DNA from: Eubacterium sp. CAG:786
GTDB lineage: Bacteria > Bacillota > Clostridia > Oscillospirales > Ruminococcaceae
Reading direction: 5' to 3'
Assembly (NCBI GenBank): GCA_000432175.1
Contig: HF989520.1
Span: 60,683-79,346 of the forward strand
Length of the DNA: 18,664 nt
The notes below the pieces were generated by a model, which saw only the letters and a list, made by a program, of their open reading frames with translations, ran no database searches and was not told where the DNA came from. This document shows positions 13,067 to 18,664 of this stretch, piece after piece; within the stretch, counting starts at the first letter, position 1; each line of letters begins with the position of its first letter. Made by a program: the position numbers and the translations under genes.

Positions 13067-15355
13067 GGTTTTTTCCTCCTTGTGAGTATGGTGTATCTTT
13101 CTGTCATGCGCCGGGTCATGGACCTTAACAAAATTCAGGCGCAGTGCGTTAGTCACCACGCAGAAGCTTGAAAGGCTCATAGCCGCAGCACCGAACATCG
13201 GGTCAAGCGTCCAGCCGAAGATATTCACGAACACCCCGGCTGCCAGCGGAATACCGACAGCGTTATAAATGAACGCCCAGAACAGGTTCTCCTTTATATT
13301 CCTGAGAGAAGCACGGCTCAGCCTTATCGCTGCCGGCACATCAGTCAGACGGCTGTTCATGAGGACTACGTCAGCCGCGTCTATCGCTATATCGGTACCT
13401 GCGCCTATCGCGATGCCGATATCGGCACGGGTCAGCGCGGGGGCGTCGTTGATGCCATCGCCGACCATTGCAATATGCCCGCTCTGTTTCAGCCGGCGAA
13501 TGACTTCTTCCTTGCCATCGGGGAGCACTCCCGCTATTACCTCGTCAACGCCTGCCTGCGCGCCTATCGCCTTTGCAGTGCGCTCGTTGTCGCCGGTCAG
13601 CATTACCACGCGAATGCCCATATTACGCAGCTGTCTGACTGCCTCGGGGCTTTCGGGCTTGATGACGTCGGCTGCGGCTATCACTCCCAGCAGCTTTCCG
13701 TCGCGGGCAAAGCACAGCGGGGTTTTACCCTCGCCGGCGAGTTTGTCGCATTCCTGCAGCATTTTCTCCGGAATTTCAGCGTTTCCTGAGATGAACTTCA
13801 CGCTGCCGCCAAGTAATTCAGAACCGTCAAGCCGCGCCCTCAGCCCATTGCCGGGCAGCGCTTCAAATTCCTCGGTCTGCGCGGGGATTATATGTTCCTG
13901 CTCTGCCTGCTTCATCACTGCCGCAGCGAGAGGGTGCTCGCTCTTGCTTTCCAGCGCGCCTGCCATGGTCAGCAGCTCCCCGCGGGAAACGCCGTCTGCT
14001 GGCACTATGTCAGTCACCGCAGGCTCGCCCATGGTTATCGTACCGGTCTTGTCAAGCGCGACTACGCTCACCTTTCCGGTCTGCTCCAGCGATTCCGCAG
14101 TTTTAAAAAGAATGCCGTTCTTCGCGCCCACGCCGTTGCCTACCATTATCGCCACCGGGGTGGCAAGTCCCAGCGCGCAGGGACAGCTGATGACGAGCAC
14201 GGAAATCCCCCTCGCAAGGGAATACCCCGCGCTCTGCCCGCACAGCAGCCATACTGCGATAGTCACCAGCGCAATGCCGATGACCACCGGCACGAATACG
14301 CCGGAAACCTTATCCGCAAGCTTCGCGATAGGCGCCTTTGTCGCGGAAGCGTCGCTGACCATTCTGATTATCTTTGACAGCGCGGTATCTCCACCTACCT
14401 GCGTTGCCCTGCATTTCAGGTACCCGGACATGTTTATCGTAGCTGCGGAAACCCTGTCGCCCTCTGCCTTGTCCACCGGAATGCTCTCACCGGTGAGCGC
14501 TGATTCATTCACCGCGCTGTTTCCGTCGATCACCACTCCGTCTGCGGGGACGCTCTCGCCGGGACGCACCGCAAAGATGTCCCCGACATTTAGCTGCTCG
14601 ATCGGGACATGCACCTCCTGCCCATCGCGAATGACGGTAGCCGAGGTGGGCGCAAGCTTCATCAGGGAATTGAGCGCGTCGGTGGTCTTTCCCCTGGAGC
14701 GCGCCTCCAGCATTTTTCCGACGGTTATCAGCGTGAGTATCATCGCTGCGGACTCGAAATAGAACTCGTTCATGAACGGCATAGCGGCTTCTGAACCACC
14801 GTGCAGCTGCGCGTCAGTCATCGCGAACAGCGCGAACGTGCTGTACCCGAACGCCGCGGAAGCACCCAGCGCCACCAGCGTATCCATATTCGGCGCGCCC
14901 CTGAACAGCGCCTTAAATCCGCTGATGAAGAACCGCTGATTTATCACCATGACTATCGCGGTCAGCAGCAGCTGAATAAGCCCCATAGCCACATGGTTCC
15001 CCTCAAGGAACATCGGCAGCGGAAACCCCCACATCATGTGCCCCATTGAGAAATACATCAGTATTATCAGGAAAACCAGCGACCAGATCAGCCGCCTTTT
15101 CATGCTGCGGAACGCAGACTGCGTATCCGCTGCCGGCTTTTCAGCGGACTTTTCGGCGCCCTTTTCGCTCGCACCGTAGCCCGCGGCGACCACCGCATTG
15201 ATTATATTCTCGGAAGAAGCGCTGCCCTCGACCCCCATAGAATTCGTCAGCAGGTTCACGGAACAGGAATTCACACCCGGCACCTTTGAAACTGCCTTTT
15301 CCACACGGGCGCTGCACGCAGCACAGCTCATTCCCGTTACGTCAAACTGTCTCAT
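12863..15355 (-). CDS. copA: Copper-exporting P1B-type ATPase with N- and C-terminal metal-binding domains
   Basis: An 830-residue membrane pump that exports Cu(I) using ATP. An N-terminal HMA domain has GMSCAAC (Cys11, Cys14). Then come membrane helices, the actuator with TGES near residue 288, the membrane metal site CPC (391-393), the phosphorylated Asp435 in DKTGT, and GDGINDAP from residue 632. YN in helix 7 and MSLSS in helix 8 fit the copper-specific P1B-1 class. A His-rich linker (HDPAHDRKIHHTH) leads to a second HMA domain with GMMCGHC (Cys775, Cys778) that looks like a fused CopZ chaperone. AAAGGA precedes the start. csoR lies 17 bases upstream in the same operon. Function as exporter is confident; silver transport is also possible. 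Confidence 0.97.
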   Translation of the reverse strand: MRQFDVTGMSCAACSARVEKAVSKVPGVNSCSVNLLTNSMGVEGSASSENIINAVVAAGYGASEKGAEKSAEKPAADTQSAFRSMKRRLIWSLVFLIILMYFSMGHMMWGFPLPMFLEGNHVAMGLIQLLLTAIVMVINQRFFISGFKALFRGAPNMDTLVALGASAAFGYSTFALFAMTDAQLHGGSEAAMPFMNEFYFESAAMILTLITVGKMLEARSRGKTTDALNSLMKLAPTSATVIRDGQEVHVPIEQLNVGDIFAVRPGESVPADGVVIDGNSAVNESALTGESIPVDKAEGDRVSAATINMSGYLKCRATQVGGDTALSKIIRMVSDASATKAPIAKLADKVSGVFVPVVIGIALVTIAVWLLCGQSAGYSLARGISVLVISCPCALGLATPVAIMVGNGVGAKNGILFKTAESLEQTGKVSVVALDKTGTITMGEPAVTDIVPADGVSRGELLTMAGALESKSEHPLAAAVMKQAEQEHIIPAQTEEFEALPGNGLRARLDGSELLGGSVKFISGNAEIPEKMLQECDKLAGEGKTPLCFARDGKLLGVIAAADVIKPESPEAVRQLRNMGIRVVMLTGDNERTAKAIGAQAGVDEVIAGVLPDGKEEVIRRLKQSGHIAMVGDGINDAPALTRADIGIAIGAGTDIAIDAADVVLMNSRLTDVPAAIRLSRASLRNIKENLFWAFIYNAVGIPLAAGVFVNIFGWTLDPMFGAAAMSLSSFCVVTNALRLNFVKVHDPAHDRKIHHTHKEEKTMEVTMKIEGMMCGHCEAAVKKALEAVPTVESAEVSHEKGTAVVRLTADTPFDVLKKAVEDKDYKVVG

Positions 15356-15372
15356 CCTTTTGTCCTTTCCGT

Positions 15373-15687
15373 TTATTTCATCAGCTTCTGCAGGGTGTTA
15401 ACAAGTTCGTCTATCACCTCGTCGTTGCCCTCGCGGATATTCTGTGCAACGCAGCTTTTTATATGGCTTGCAAGTAGTTCCTTGTTGAACGAGTTGAGCG
15501 CCGCGTTCGCTGCGGCGACCTGCACCAGTATATCAGTGCAGTATGCGTTGTTCTCCAGCATGTTCTCTATTCCACGCAGCTGACCCTGTATTCTCTTTAT
15601 GCGGTTCATCAGCGAGCGATATTCCTCCGGGGAACGCTCCTTGGTCTTTTTGCATTCCTTGCAGTGGCAGCATTCTTTGTGTTCCAT
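15373..15687 (-). CDS. csoR: Copper-sensing transcriptional repressor, CsoR family
   Basis: A 104-residue all-helical repressor that releases its operator on binding Cu(I). The copper ligands fit the family spacing exactly: Cys50 (AYCTDIL), His75 and Cys79 (LLASHIKSC), 25 and 4 residues apart. The first helix NRIKRIQGQLRGIENML is typical. The N-terminus adds a Cys-rich stretch (ECCHCKEC) that might bind metal as well. AGGTG lies five bases before the ATG. It is the first gene of the operon with copA, and a matching operator sits inside its promoter, so it probably represses its own operon. Confidence 0.96.
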   Translation of the reverse strand: MEHKECCHCKECKKTKERSPEEYRSLMNRIKRIQGQLRGIENMLENNAYCTDILVQVAAANAALNSFNKELLASHIKSCVAQNIREGNDEVIDELVNTLQKLMK

Positions 15688-15718
15688 ATCGTCACCTCTT
15701 TCTTTCCTTTATGAGAAT

Positions 15719-15747
15719 ATTATATACCCCCAGGGGGTATTTGTCAA
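15719..15747 (-). promoter_or_regulatory. Consensus promoter of csoR-copA with CsoR operator in the spacer
   Basis: TTGACA (15747-15742) and TATAAT (15724-15719) with 17 bases between them are both perfect consensus boxes. The spacer is filled by a near-palindrome, ATACCCCC-A-GGGGGTAT (15724-15740), which matches the C-run/G-run operator type known for CsoR proteins. Bound repressor would block RNA polymerase directly; copper would relieve it. Confidence 0.9.
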
Positions 15748-15789
15748 GAGGTTTATGAAAAAATGTCGAACGATATCACGAATACTGCG

Positions 15790-15818
15790 TTGACAAAATA
15801 TGATAACTGTACTATAAT
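15790..15818 (+). promoter_or_regulatory. Consensus promoter pointing at the carboxypeptidase gene
   Basis: TTGACA (15790-15795) and TATAAT (15813-15818) with a 17-base spacer. It is divergent from the csoR promoter, 42 bases away. The next plus-strand gene starts at 16221, so its leader would be almost 400 nt. Removing the two mobile elements shortens it to about 90 nt. Confidence 0.75.
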
Positions 15819-15891
15819 AGTATGTACAAACTCCCCTTAATTATAGCCGGAATGTAACCTTTCAGCAGTTTCTCCGGTCTTATTTACAGAA

Positions 15892-16194
15892 GATCACCTC
15901 TAAAAACCTTGTTTGAGTGAAAATGAGAAAACCACCTCGTAAGGCATACAGCCTTACTTCATCGCATTCGGCGCACTCTACCCATTTTCCCTTTTCAAAC
16001 CGGTTTTTAGGGCAACACCGCATAATTATTGTCGTGCGATTGCGACGTCAGATTTTTTGCCAGATTGTACAATGAGGACGACGCAAGGCTGTCGCCTTGC
16101 TAGGACGAATTGTGCAATATGACGGAAAATATGCAAGCAAGCGTACGGCAAAGGCGTTAGCTGCTAATTGTGCGGTGTTGCCTTAGATGTTCCC
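15892..16194. mobile_element. MITE-like element A in the carboxypeptidase 5' leader, interrupted by element B
   Basis: One end begins GATCACCTCTAAAAACC and the other ends TTAGATGTTCCC. The element is split at 16010 by a second element. AGAA(G) flanks it on both sides (15888-15891 and 16195-16198), a probable target duplication. Without the insertion it is 127 bp and matches, in inverted orientation, the element at 17301-17454: 15894-15925 against 17421-17452 (one mismatch) and 15959-16010 against 17309-17360 (two mismatches in 52). The core has a GTAAGGC/GCCTTAC hairpin. No coding capacity. Confidence 0.85.
16011..16182. mobile_element. MITE-like element B nested in element A
   Basis: A 172-bp element with 18-bp terminal inverted repeats (GGCAACACCGCATAATTA against GGCAACACCGCACAATTA, 17 of 18). 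TTAG stands on both sides (16007-16010 and 16183-16186) as a 4-bp target duplication. Joining the flanks restores the end of element A. The interior has further small dyads (CAAGGC-TGTC-GCCTTG; ATTGTACAAT and ATTGTGCAAT) but no open frame. Confidence 0.85.
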
Positions 16195-16220
16195 AGAAGC
16201 ACAATGGCAGGAGGTAATAT

Positions 16221-17261
16221 ATGACAAGAGCATTTAACTCAGCAGCAGCGGTGATCATGGCAATTATCACGTTTTCCGCAATGTTCCTTTTCGTGACTCC
16301 GCTCACTGCCGGCAAGGCAGAAGCGCAGACCACCGTAACAGCCGACAAAACAACGGAAGTGCTTTTCAACTCGGGTTCGAGAAAAATCACCGGAAACCTT
16401 GTGATAAGAAAAGACAGCATTCTGCCGAAAGGCGCCACGCTCAGCATCAAGAAAGGCGGAAAGCTGTATGTCCTCCCCGGAGTTTCTCTCACGGTCGAGG
16501 GCACGCTGAAAGTCGCTTCCGGCGGCGCGGTTTTCGTACAGGGCGATATGAATATCCATTCCACCGGTATAGTTTCCTGCACGGGAAAGCTCAAGATACA
16601 GAAAAGCGGAAACGTCAGCCTTGACGGAACAATGCGCGTAAACAAAGGCGGAAACGTCTTTGGCTCCGGCAAGCTGAATATCCTCGGCGACTTCTCAGAC
16701 ATCAACTGCAAGGGTACCGTTACCGCAAAGATAGTCCCCCCCGACCCGATAGAGCAGGACGGAATAACCACTGTTGGCGGCGTGATGATAGTCAACCGTG
16801 TGTATTCTCTGCCGTCCACATACGGCAACGGAATTGAAGCTGTCGCGTATAATGCATTCCTGAAAATGAAGAATGCTTCCGGTTACAACATGTCGATAGT
16901 TTCCGGCTTCCGCTCATATGAAAAGCAGAAAGAAACCTTCGCCTACTGGGAAAGCATAGACGGTTTTGAAAAAGCGGACCGCTATTCTTCGCAGGCTGGG
17001 CATTCCGAGCACCAGACAGGGCTGACGATGGATATATCCTCACTCAGCCAGAGTTACGGCAAGACCGACGAGGGAAAATGGCTCGCGGCGCACTGCTGGG
17101 AATACGGTTTCATTATCCGTTATCCCGAGGGCTGCGAAAACATCACCGGTTATATCTATGAACCGTGGCATGTTCGCTACCTCGGTACCAGCACCGCAAA
17201 ACTCGTCCACGACAGTGGTCTGACCCTTGAGGAATTTCTCGGGGTAAAGGGCTGGAACTAA
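16221..17261 (+). CDS. Secreted M15B/VanY-type D,D-carboxypeptidase with beta-solenoid-like N-terminus
   Basis: A 346-residue exported protein. Residues 1-35 are a signal peptide with probable cleavage after AEA. Residues about 45-170 are short Gly-rich beta repeats (KGGKLYVLPGVSLTVEGTLKV, VNKGGNVFGSGKLNILGD) that look like a small beta-solenoid. Residues 190-346 are a VanY/M15B peptidase: SGFRSYEKQ, SEHQTGLTMDIS with zinc ligands His264 and Asp271, and EPWHVRYLG with catalytic Glu314 and zinc ligand His317. The enzyme should trim D-Ala from peptidoglycan stem peptides outside the membrane. No van resistance genes are nearby, so cell-wall maintenance is likelier than vancomycin resistance. 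AGGAGGT lies five bases before the ATG. Mobile elements stand on both sides of the gene. Confidence 0.92.
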   Translation: MTRAFNSAAAVIMAIITFSAMFLFVTPLTAGKAEAQTTVTADKTTEVLFNSGSRKITGNLVIRKDSILPKGATLSIKKGGKLYVLPGVSLTVEGTLKVASGGAVFVQGDMNIHSTGIVSCTGKLKIQKSGNVSLDGTMRVNKGGNVFGSGKLNILGDFSDINCKGTVTAKIVPPDPIEQDGITTVGGVMIVNRVYSLPSTYGNGIEAVAYNAFLKMKNASGYNMSIVSGFRSYEKQKETFAYWESIDGFEKADRYSSQAGHSEHQTGLTMDISSLSQSYGKTDEGKWLAAHCWEYGFIIRYPEGCENITGYIYEPWHVRYLGTSTAKLVHDSGLTLEEFLGVKGWN

Positions 17262-17267
17262 AATTTA

Positions 17268-17299
17268 AAGGGGCTGCAGATCGCAGCCCCTTAATATTT
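17268..17299 (+). terminator. Terminator of the carboxypeptidase gene
   Basis: A perfect 10-bp stem (17268-17277 with 17283-17292) and a 5-nt loop, followed by AATATTT. The mobile element begins immediately afterwards, so the T run may have been cut short by its insertion. Confidence 0.75.
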
Positions 17300-17300
17300 G

Positions 17301-17454
17301 GGGAACCTCTAAAAACCGGTTTGAAAAGGGAAAATGGGGAGAGTGCACCGAATGCGATGAAAGCCTCCTCGTAAGGCTGCCTTACGAGGAGGCTTTCTGA
17401 AGCAGGCAGTGCGCTATACACATTTTCACTCAAACAAGGGTTTTAGAGGTGACC
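17301..17454. mobile_element. MITE-like element C, inverted relative of element A
   Basis: A 154-bp element with ends GGGAACCTCTAAAAACC and, reverse-complemented, GGTCACCTCTAAAACCC (14 of 17 identical). TTTG(G) flanks it on both sides (17297-17300 and 17455-17458), a probable target duplication. Its centre is a perfect 18-bp palindrome, 17360-17377 with 17379-17396, around one T. This hairpin is the only terminator-like structure after the antiporter gene, whose stop codon is seven bases away. Confidence 0.85.
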
Positions 17455-17460
17455 TTTGGT

Positions 17461-18664
17461 TTATCCGTTCTTTTTGCGGTTGGTGAGGAACTTAATAAGA
17501 AACAGCACCGCAAGCATGAGCACCATCGAAGAACCAAGCACCACGAACACATTCTGCACAAAGCCGGAAATAATATACCCGACTGCGCAGACAGAAGCGA
17601 CAGTCAGCGCATACGGCAGCTGTGTGGAAACATGATTTACATGGTCGCACTGAGCGCCCGTGGAAGCCATGATAGTCGTATCGGATATTGGCGAGCAGTG
17701 ATCTCCGCAAACCGCGCCTGCAAGGCACGCAGAAATGCACACGATGACCATCTGCGGTATCTCGCCCGTTTCAGCGACGGCGGCAAGCTCCTGGCTGAAC
17801 ACGCTTGTAACGATCGGGATAAGGATACCGAAAGTACCCCAGGAAGTGCCTGTGGCGAAAGCGAGTCCAACAGCCACAACGAACAGTATAAGCGGAAGCA
17901 GGATACTGATGGCGGTGGCGCTCTTAACAATACCGGAAACGAACGCTCCTGCCTCAAGCTGGTTTGTCATGGTCTTGAGCGTCCACGCGAATGTAAGAAT
18001 GAGTATTGCAGGCACCATCTGCTTAAATCCGGCAGCAATGGAATCCATGCACTCCGTGAACCTGAGCACGCCACGGATAAGGTAATAAATGATTATCACG
18101 ACCAGCGCGCCCACAGAACCGAGCGAAAGCCCGAATGCAGCGTCGCAGCCCGCGAATGCGTCCACGAAATTCACGCCGCTGAAGAAACCGCCTGTGTAGA
18201 TCATGCCGATAACGCAGAGAACTATCAGAATAATGACCGGCAGGATAAGGTCGATGACCTTTCCCTTGGAGCGGATAGGCTGGTCGTCGTCCTCATAGAC
18301 CTTGTTGCGGGTGGTGAAGAGGTCGCCGTTGCGCGCGTTGTCCTCATGGCGCTTCATGGGTCCGAAGTCCATATCTGCGGACGCCATGAAAATAACCATC
18401 ATAATGGTGAGCAGCGCATAAAGATTATAGGGGATAGTGCTGATGAAAAGGCTTATTCCATTCACACCGTCAACCGTTCCGCTGACTGCAGCAGCCCACG
18501 ACGAGATCGGCGCGATGATGCATACCGGCGCCGCGGTTGCGTCGATGAGGTACGCAAGCTTCGAGCGAGAAACGTTGTGCTTGTCTGTTACCGGGCGCAT
18601 TACCGAGCCGACAGTCAGGCAGTTGAAATAATCGTCAACGAATATCAGCACGCCCAGCAGGAAT
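17461..18664 (-). CDS. Na+/H+ antiporter, NhaC family (5' partial)
   Basis: A multi-spanning membrane protein that runs off the right edge; about 401 C-terminal residues are present, and the frame is open to the last base. Family features: FVDDYFNCLTVGSVMRPVTD, SRSKLAYLIDATAAPVCI, GTSWGTFGILIPIV, and CGDHCSPISDTTIMASTGA. At least eight hydrophobic segments are visible. A charged cytoplasmic loop (KRHEDNARNGDLFTTRNKVYEDD) lies in the middle. NhaC proteins exchange external protons for internal sodium, though relatives exchange malate/lactate or amino acids, so substrate is not certain. The GTG at 18651 is an internal valine, not the start. Its 3' end abuts mobile element C. Confidence 0.93.
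   Translation of the reverse strand, partial: FLLGVLIFVDDYFNCLTVGSVMRPVTDKHNVSRSKLAYLIDATAAPVCIIAPISSWAAAVSGTVDGVNGISLFISTIPYNLYALLTIMMVIFMASADMDFGPMKRHEDNARNGDLFTTRNKVYEDDDQPIRSKGKVIDLILPVIILIVLCVIGMIYTGGFFSGVNFVDAFAGCDAAFGLSLGSVGALVVIIIYYLIRGVLRFTECMDSIAAGFKQMVPAILILTFAWTLKTMTNQLEAGAFVSGIVKSATAISILLPLILFVVAVGLAFATGTSWGTFGILIPIVTSVFSQELAAVAETGEIPQMVIVCISACLAGAVCGDHCSPISDTTIMASTGAQCDHVNHVSTQLPYALTVASVCAVGYIISGFVQNVFVVLGSSMVLMLAVLFLIKFLTNRKKNG

Noticed and set aside
13269..14762. A 497-codon open frame on the plus strand opposite copA
   Set aside because: It is Ser/Pro/Ala-rich as expected from the complement of a GC-rich gene, and copA on the other strand has every P-type ATPase motif.
15822..15857. 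An 11-codon open frame just after the promoter at 15790-15818, considered as a leader peptide
   Set aside because: No ribosome binding site, no run of regulatory codons and no attenuator directly after it.
16221..17261. Vancomycin-resistance vanY assignment
   Set aside because: No vanR, vanS, vanH, vanA or vanX-like genes are in the window, and M15B peptidases are common housekeeping wall enzymes.
15892..17454. Classical composite transposon around the carboxypeptidase gene
   Set aside because: No transposase is present. Each element has its own flanking duplication, which shows independent insertions, and no duplication surrounds the whole unit.

Overview
The window looks like chromosomal DNA of a Gram-positive, gut-type Clostridia (Firmicutes), most like the Ruminococcus/Oscillospiraceae group. 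The reasons are strong AGGAGG-type ribosome binding sites, sigma-A promoters with 17-bp spacers, a CsoR copper regulator with a C-rich/G-rich operator, a pyruvate kinase with a C-terminal PEP-utilizing domain, a lipoprotein binding-protein/permease fusion, and neighbouring secG and rnr. The genus is inference. No tRNA, rRNA, CRISPR array, prophage or transposase gene is visible.

Layout, left to right. 1-2110 (+): end of a NatA-like ABC ATPase and its NatB-like permease. 2175-5722 (-): pyruvate kinase, a small CxxC protein, and glyceraldehyde-3-phosphate dehydrogenase (two glycolytic genes with their own sigma-A promoters); the 3957-4342 gap carries a candidate pseudoknotted plus-strand small RNA. 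6091-9709 (+): a two-gene amino-acid ABC importer whose first protein fuses a lipoprotein signal, three tandem 229-residue binding units and a permease; the second is the ATPase. 9968-12673 (-): RNase R and SecG. 12863-15687 (-): copper operon csoR-copA with a C-terminal CopZ-like domain. 16221-17261 (+): secreted M15/VanY-type carboxypeptidase with a beta-solenoid-like N-terminus. 17461-end (-): NhaC-type antiporter, cut by the window edge.

The most unusual content is of four kinds. (1) The binding-protein repeats are in permuted order (lobe 2 then lobe 1, three times, exactly 687 bp per unit), so the chain begins and ends with orphan half-domains. (2) Three small non-coding mobile elements (MITE-like) sit next to gene ends with recognisable target duplications: one at the rnr stop codon, one in the 5' leader of the carboxypeptidase gene carrying a second, different element nested inside it, and an inverted relative of the first leader element just after that gene. 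(3) copA contains a near-perfect internal ribosome binding site and ATG, in frame, before its C-terminal metal-binding domain, so a free CopZ-like chaperone may be made from the same message. (4) A 10-bp stem plus 5-bp H-type pseudoknot followed by a 16-bp terminator suggests an uncharacterised small RNA.
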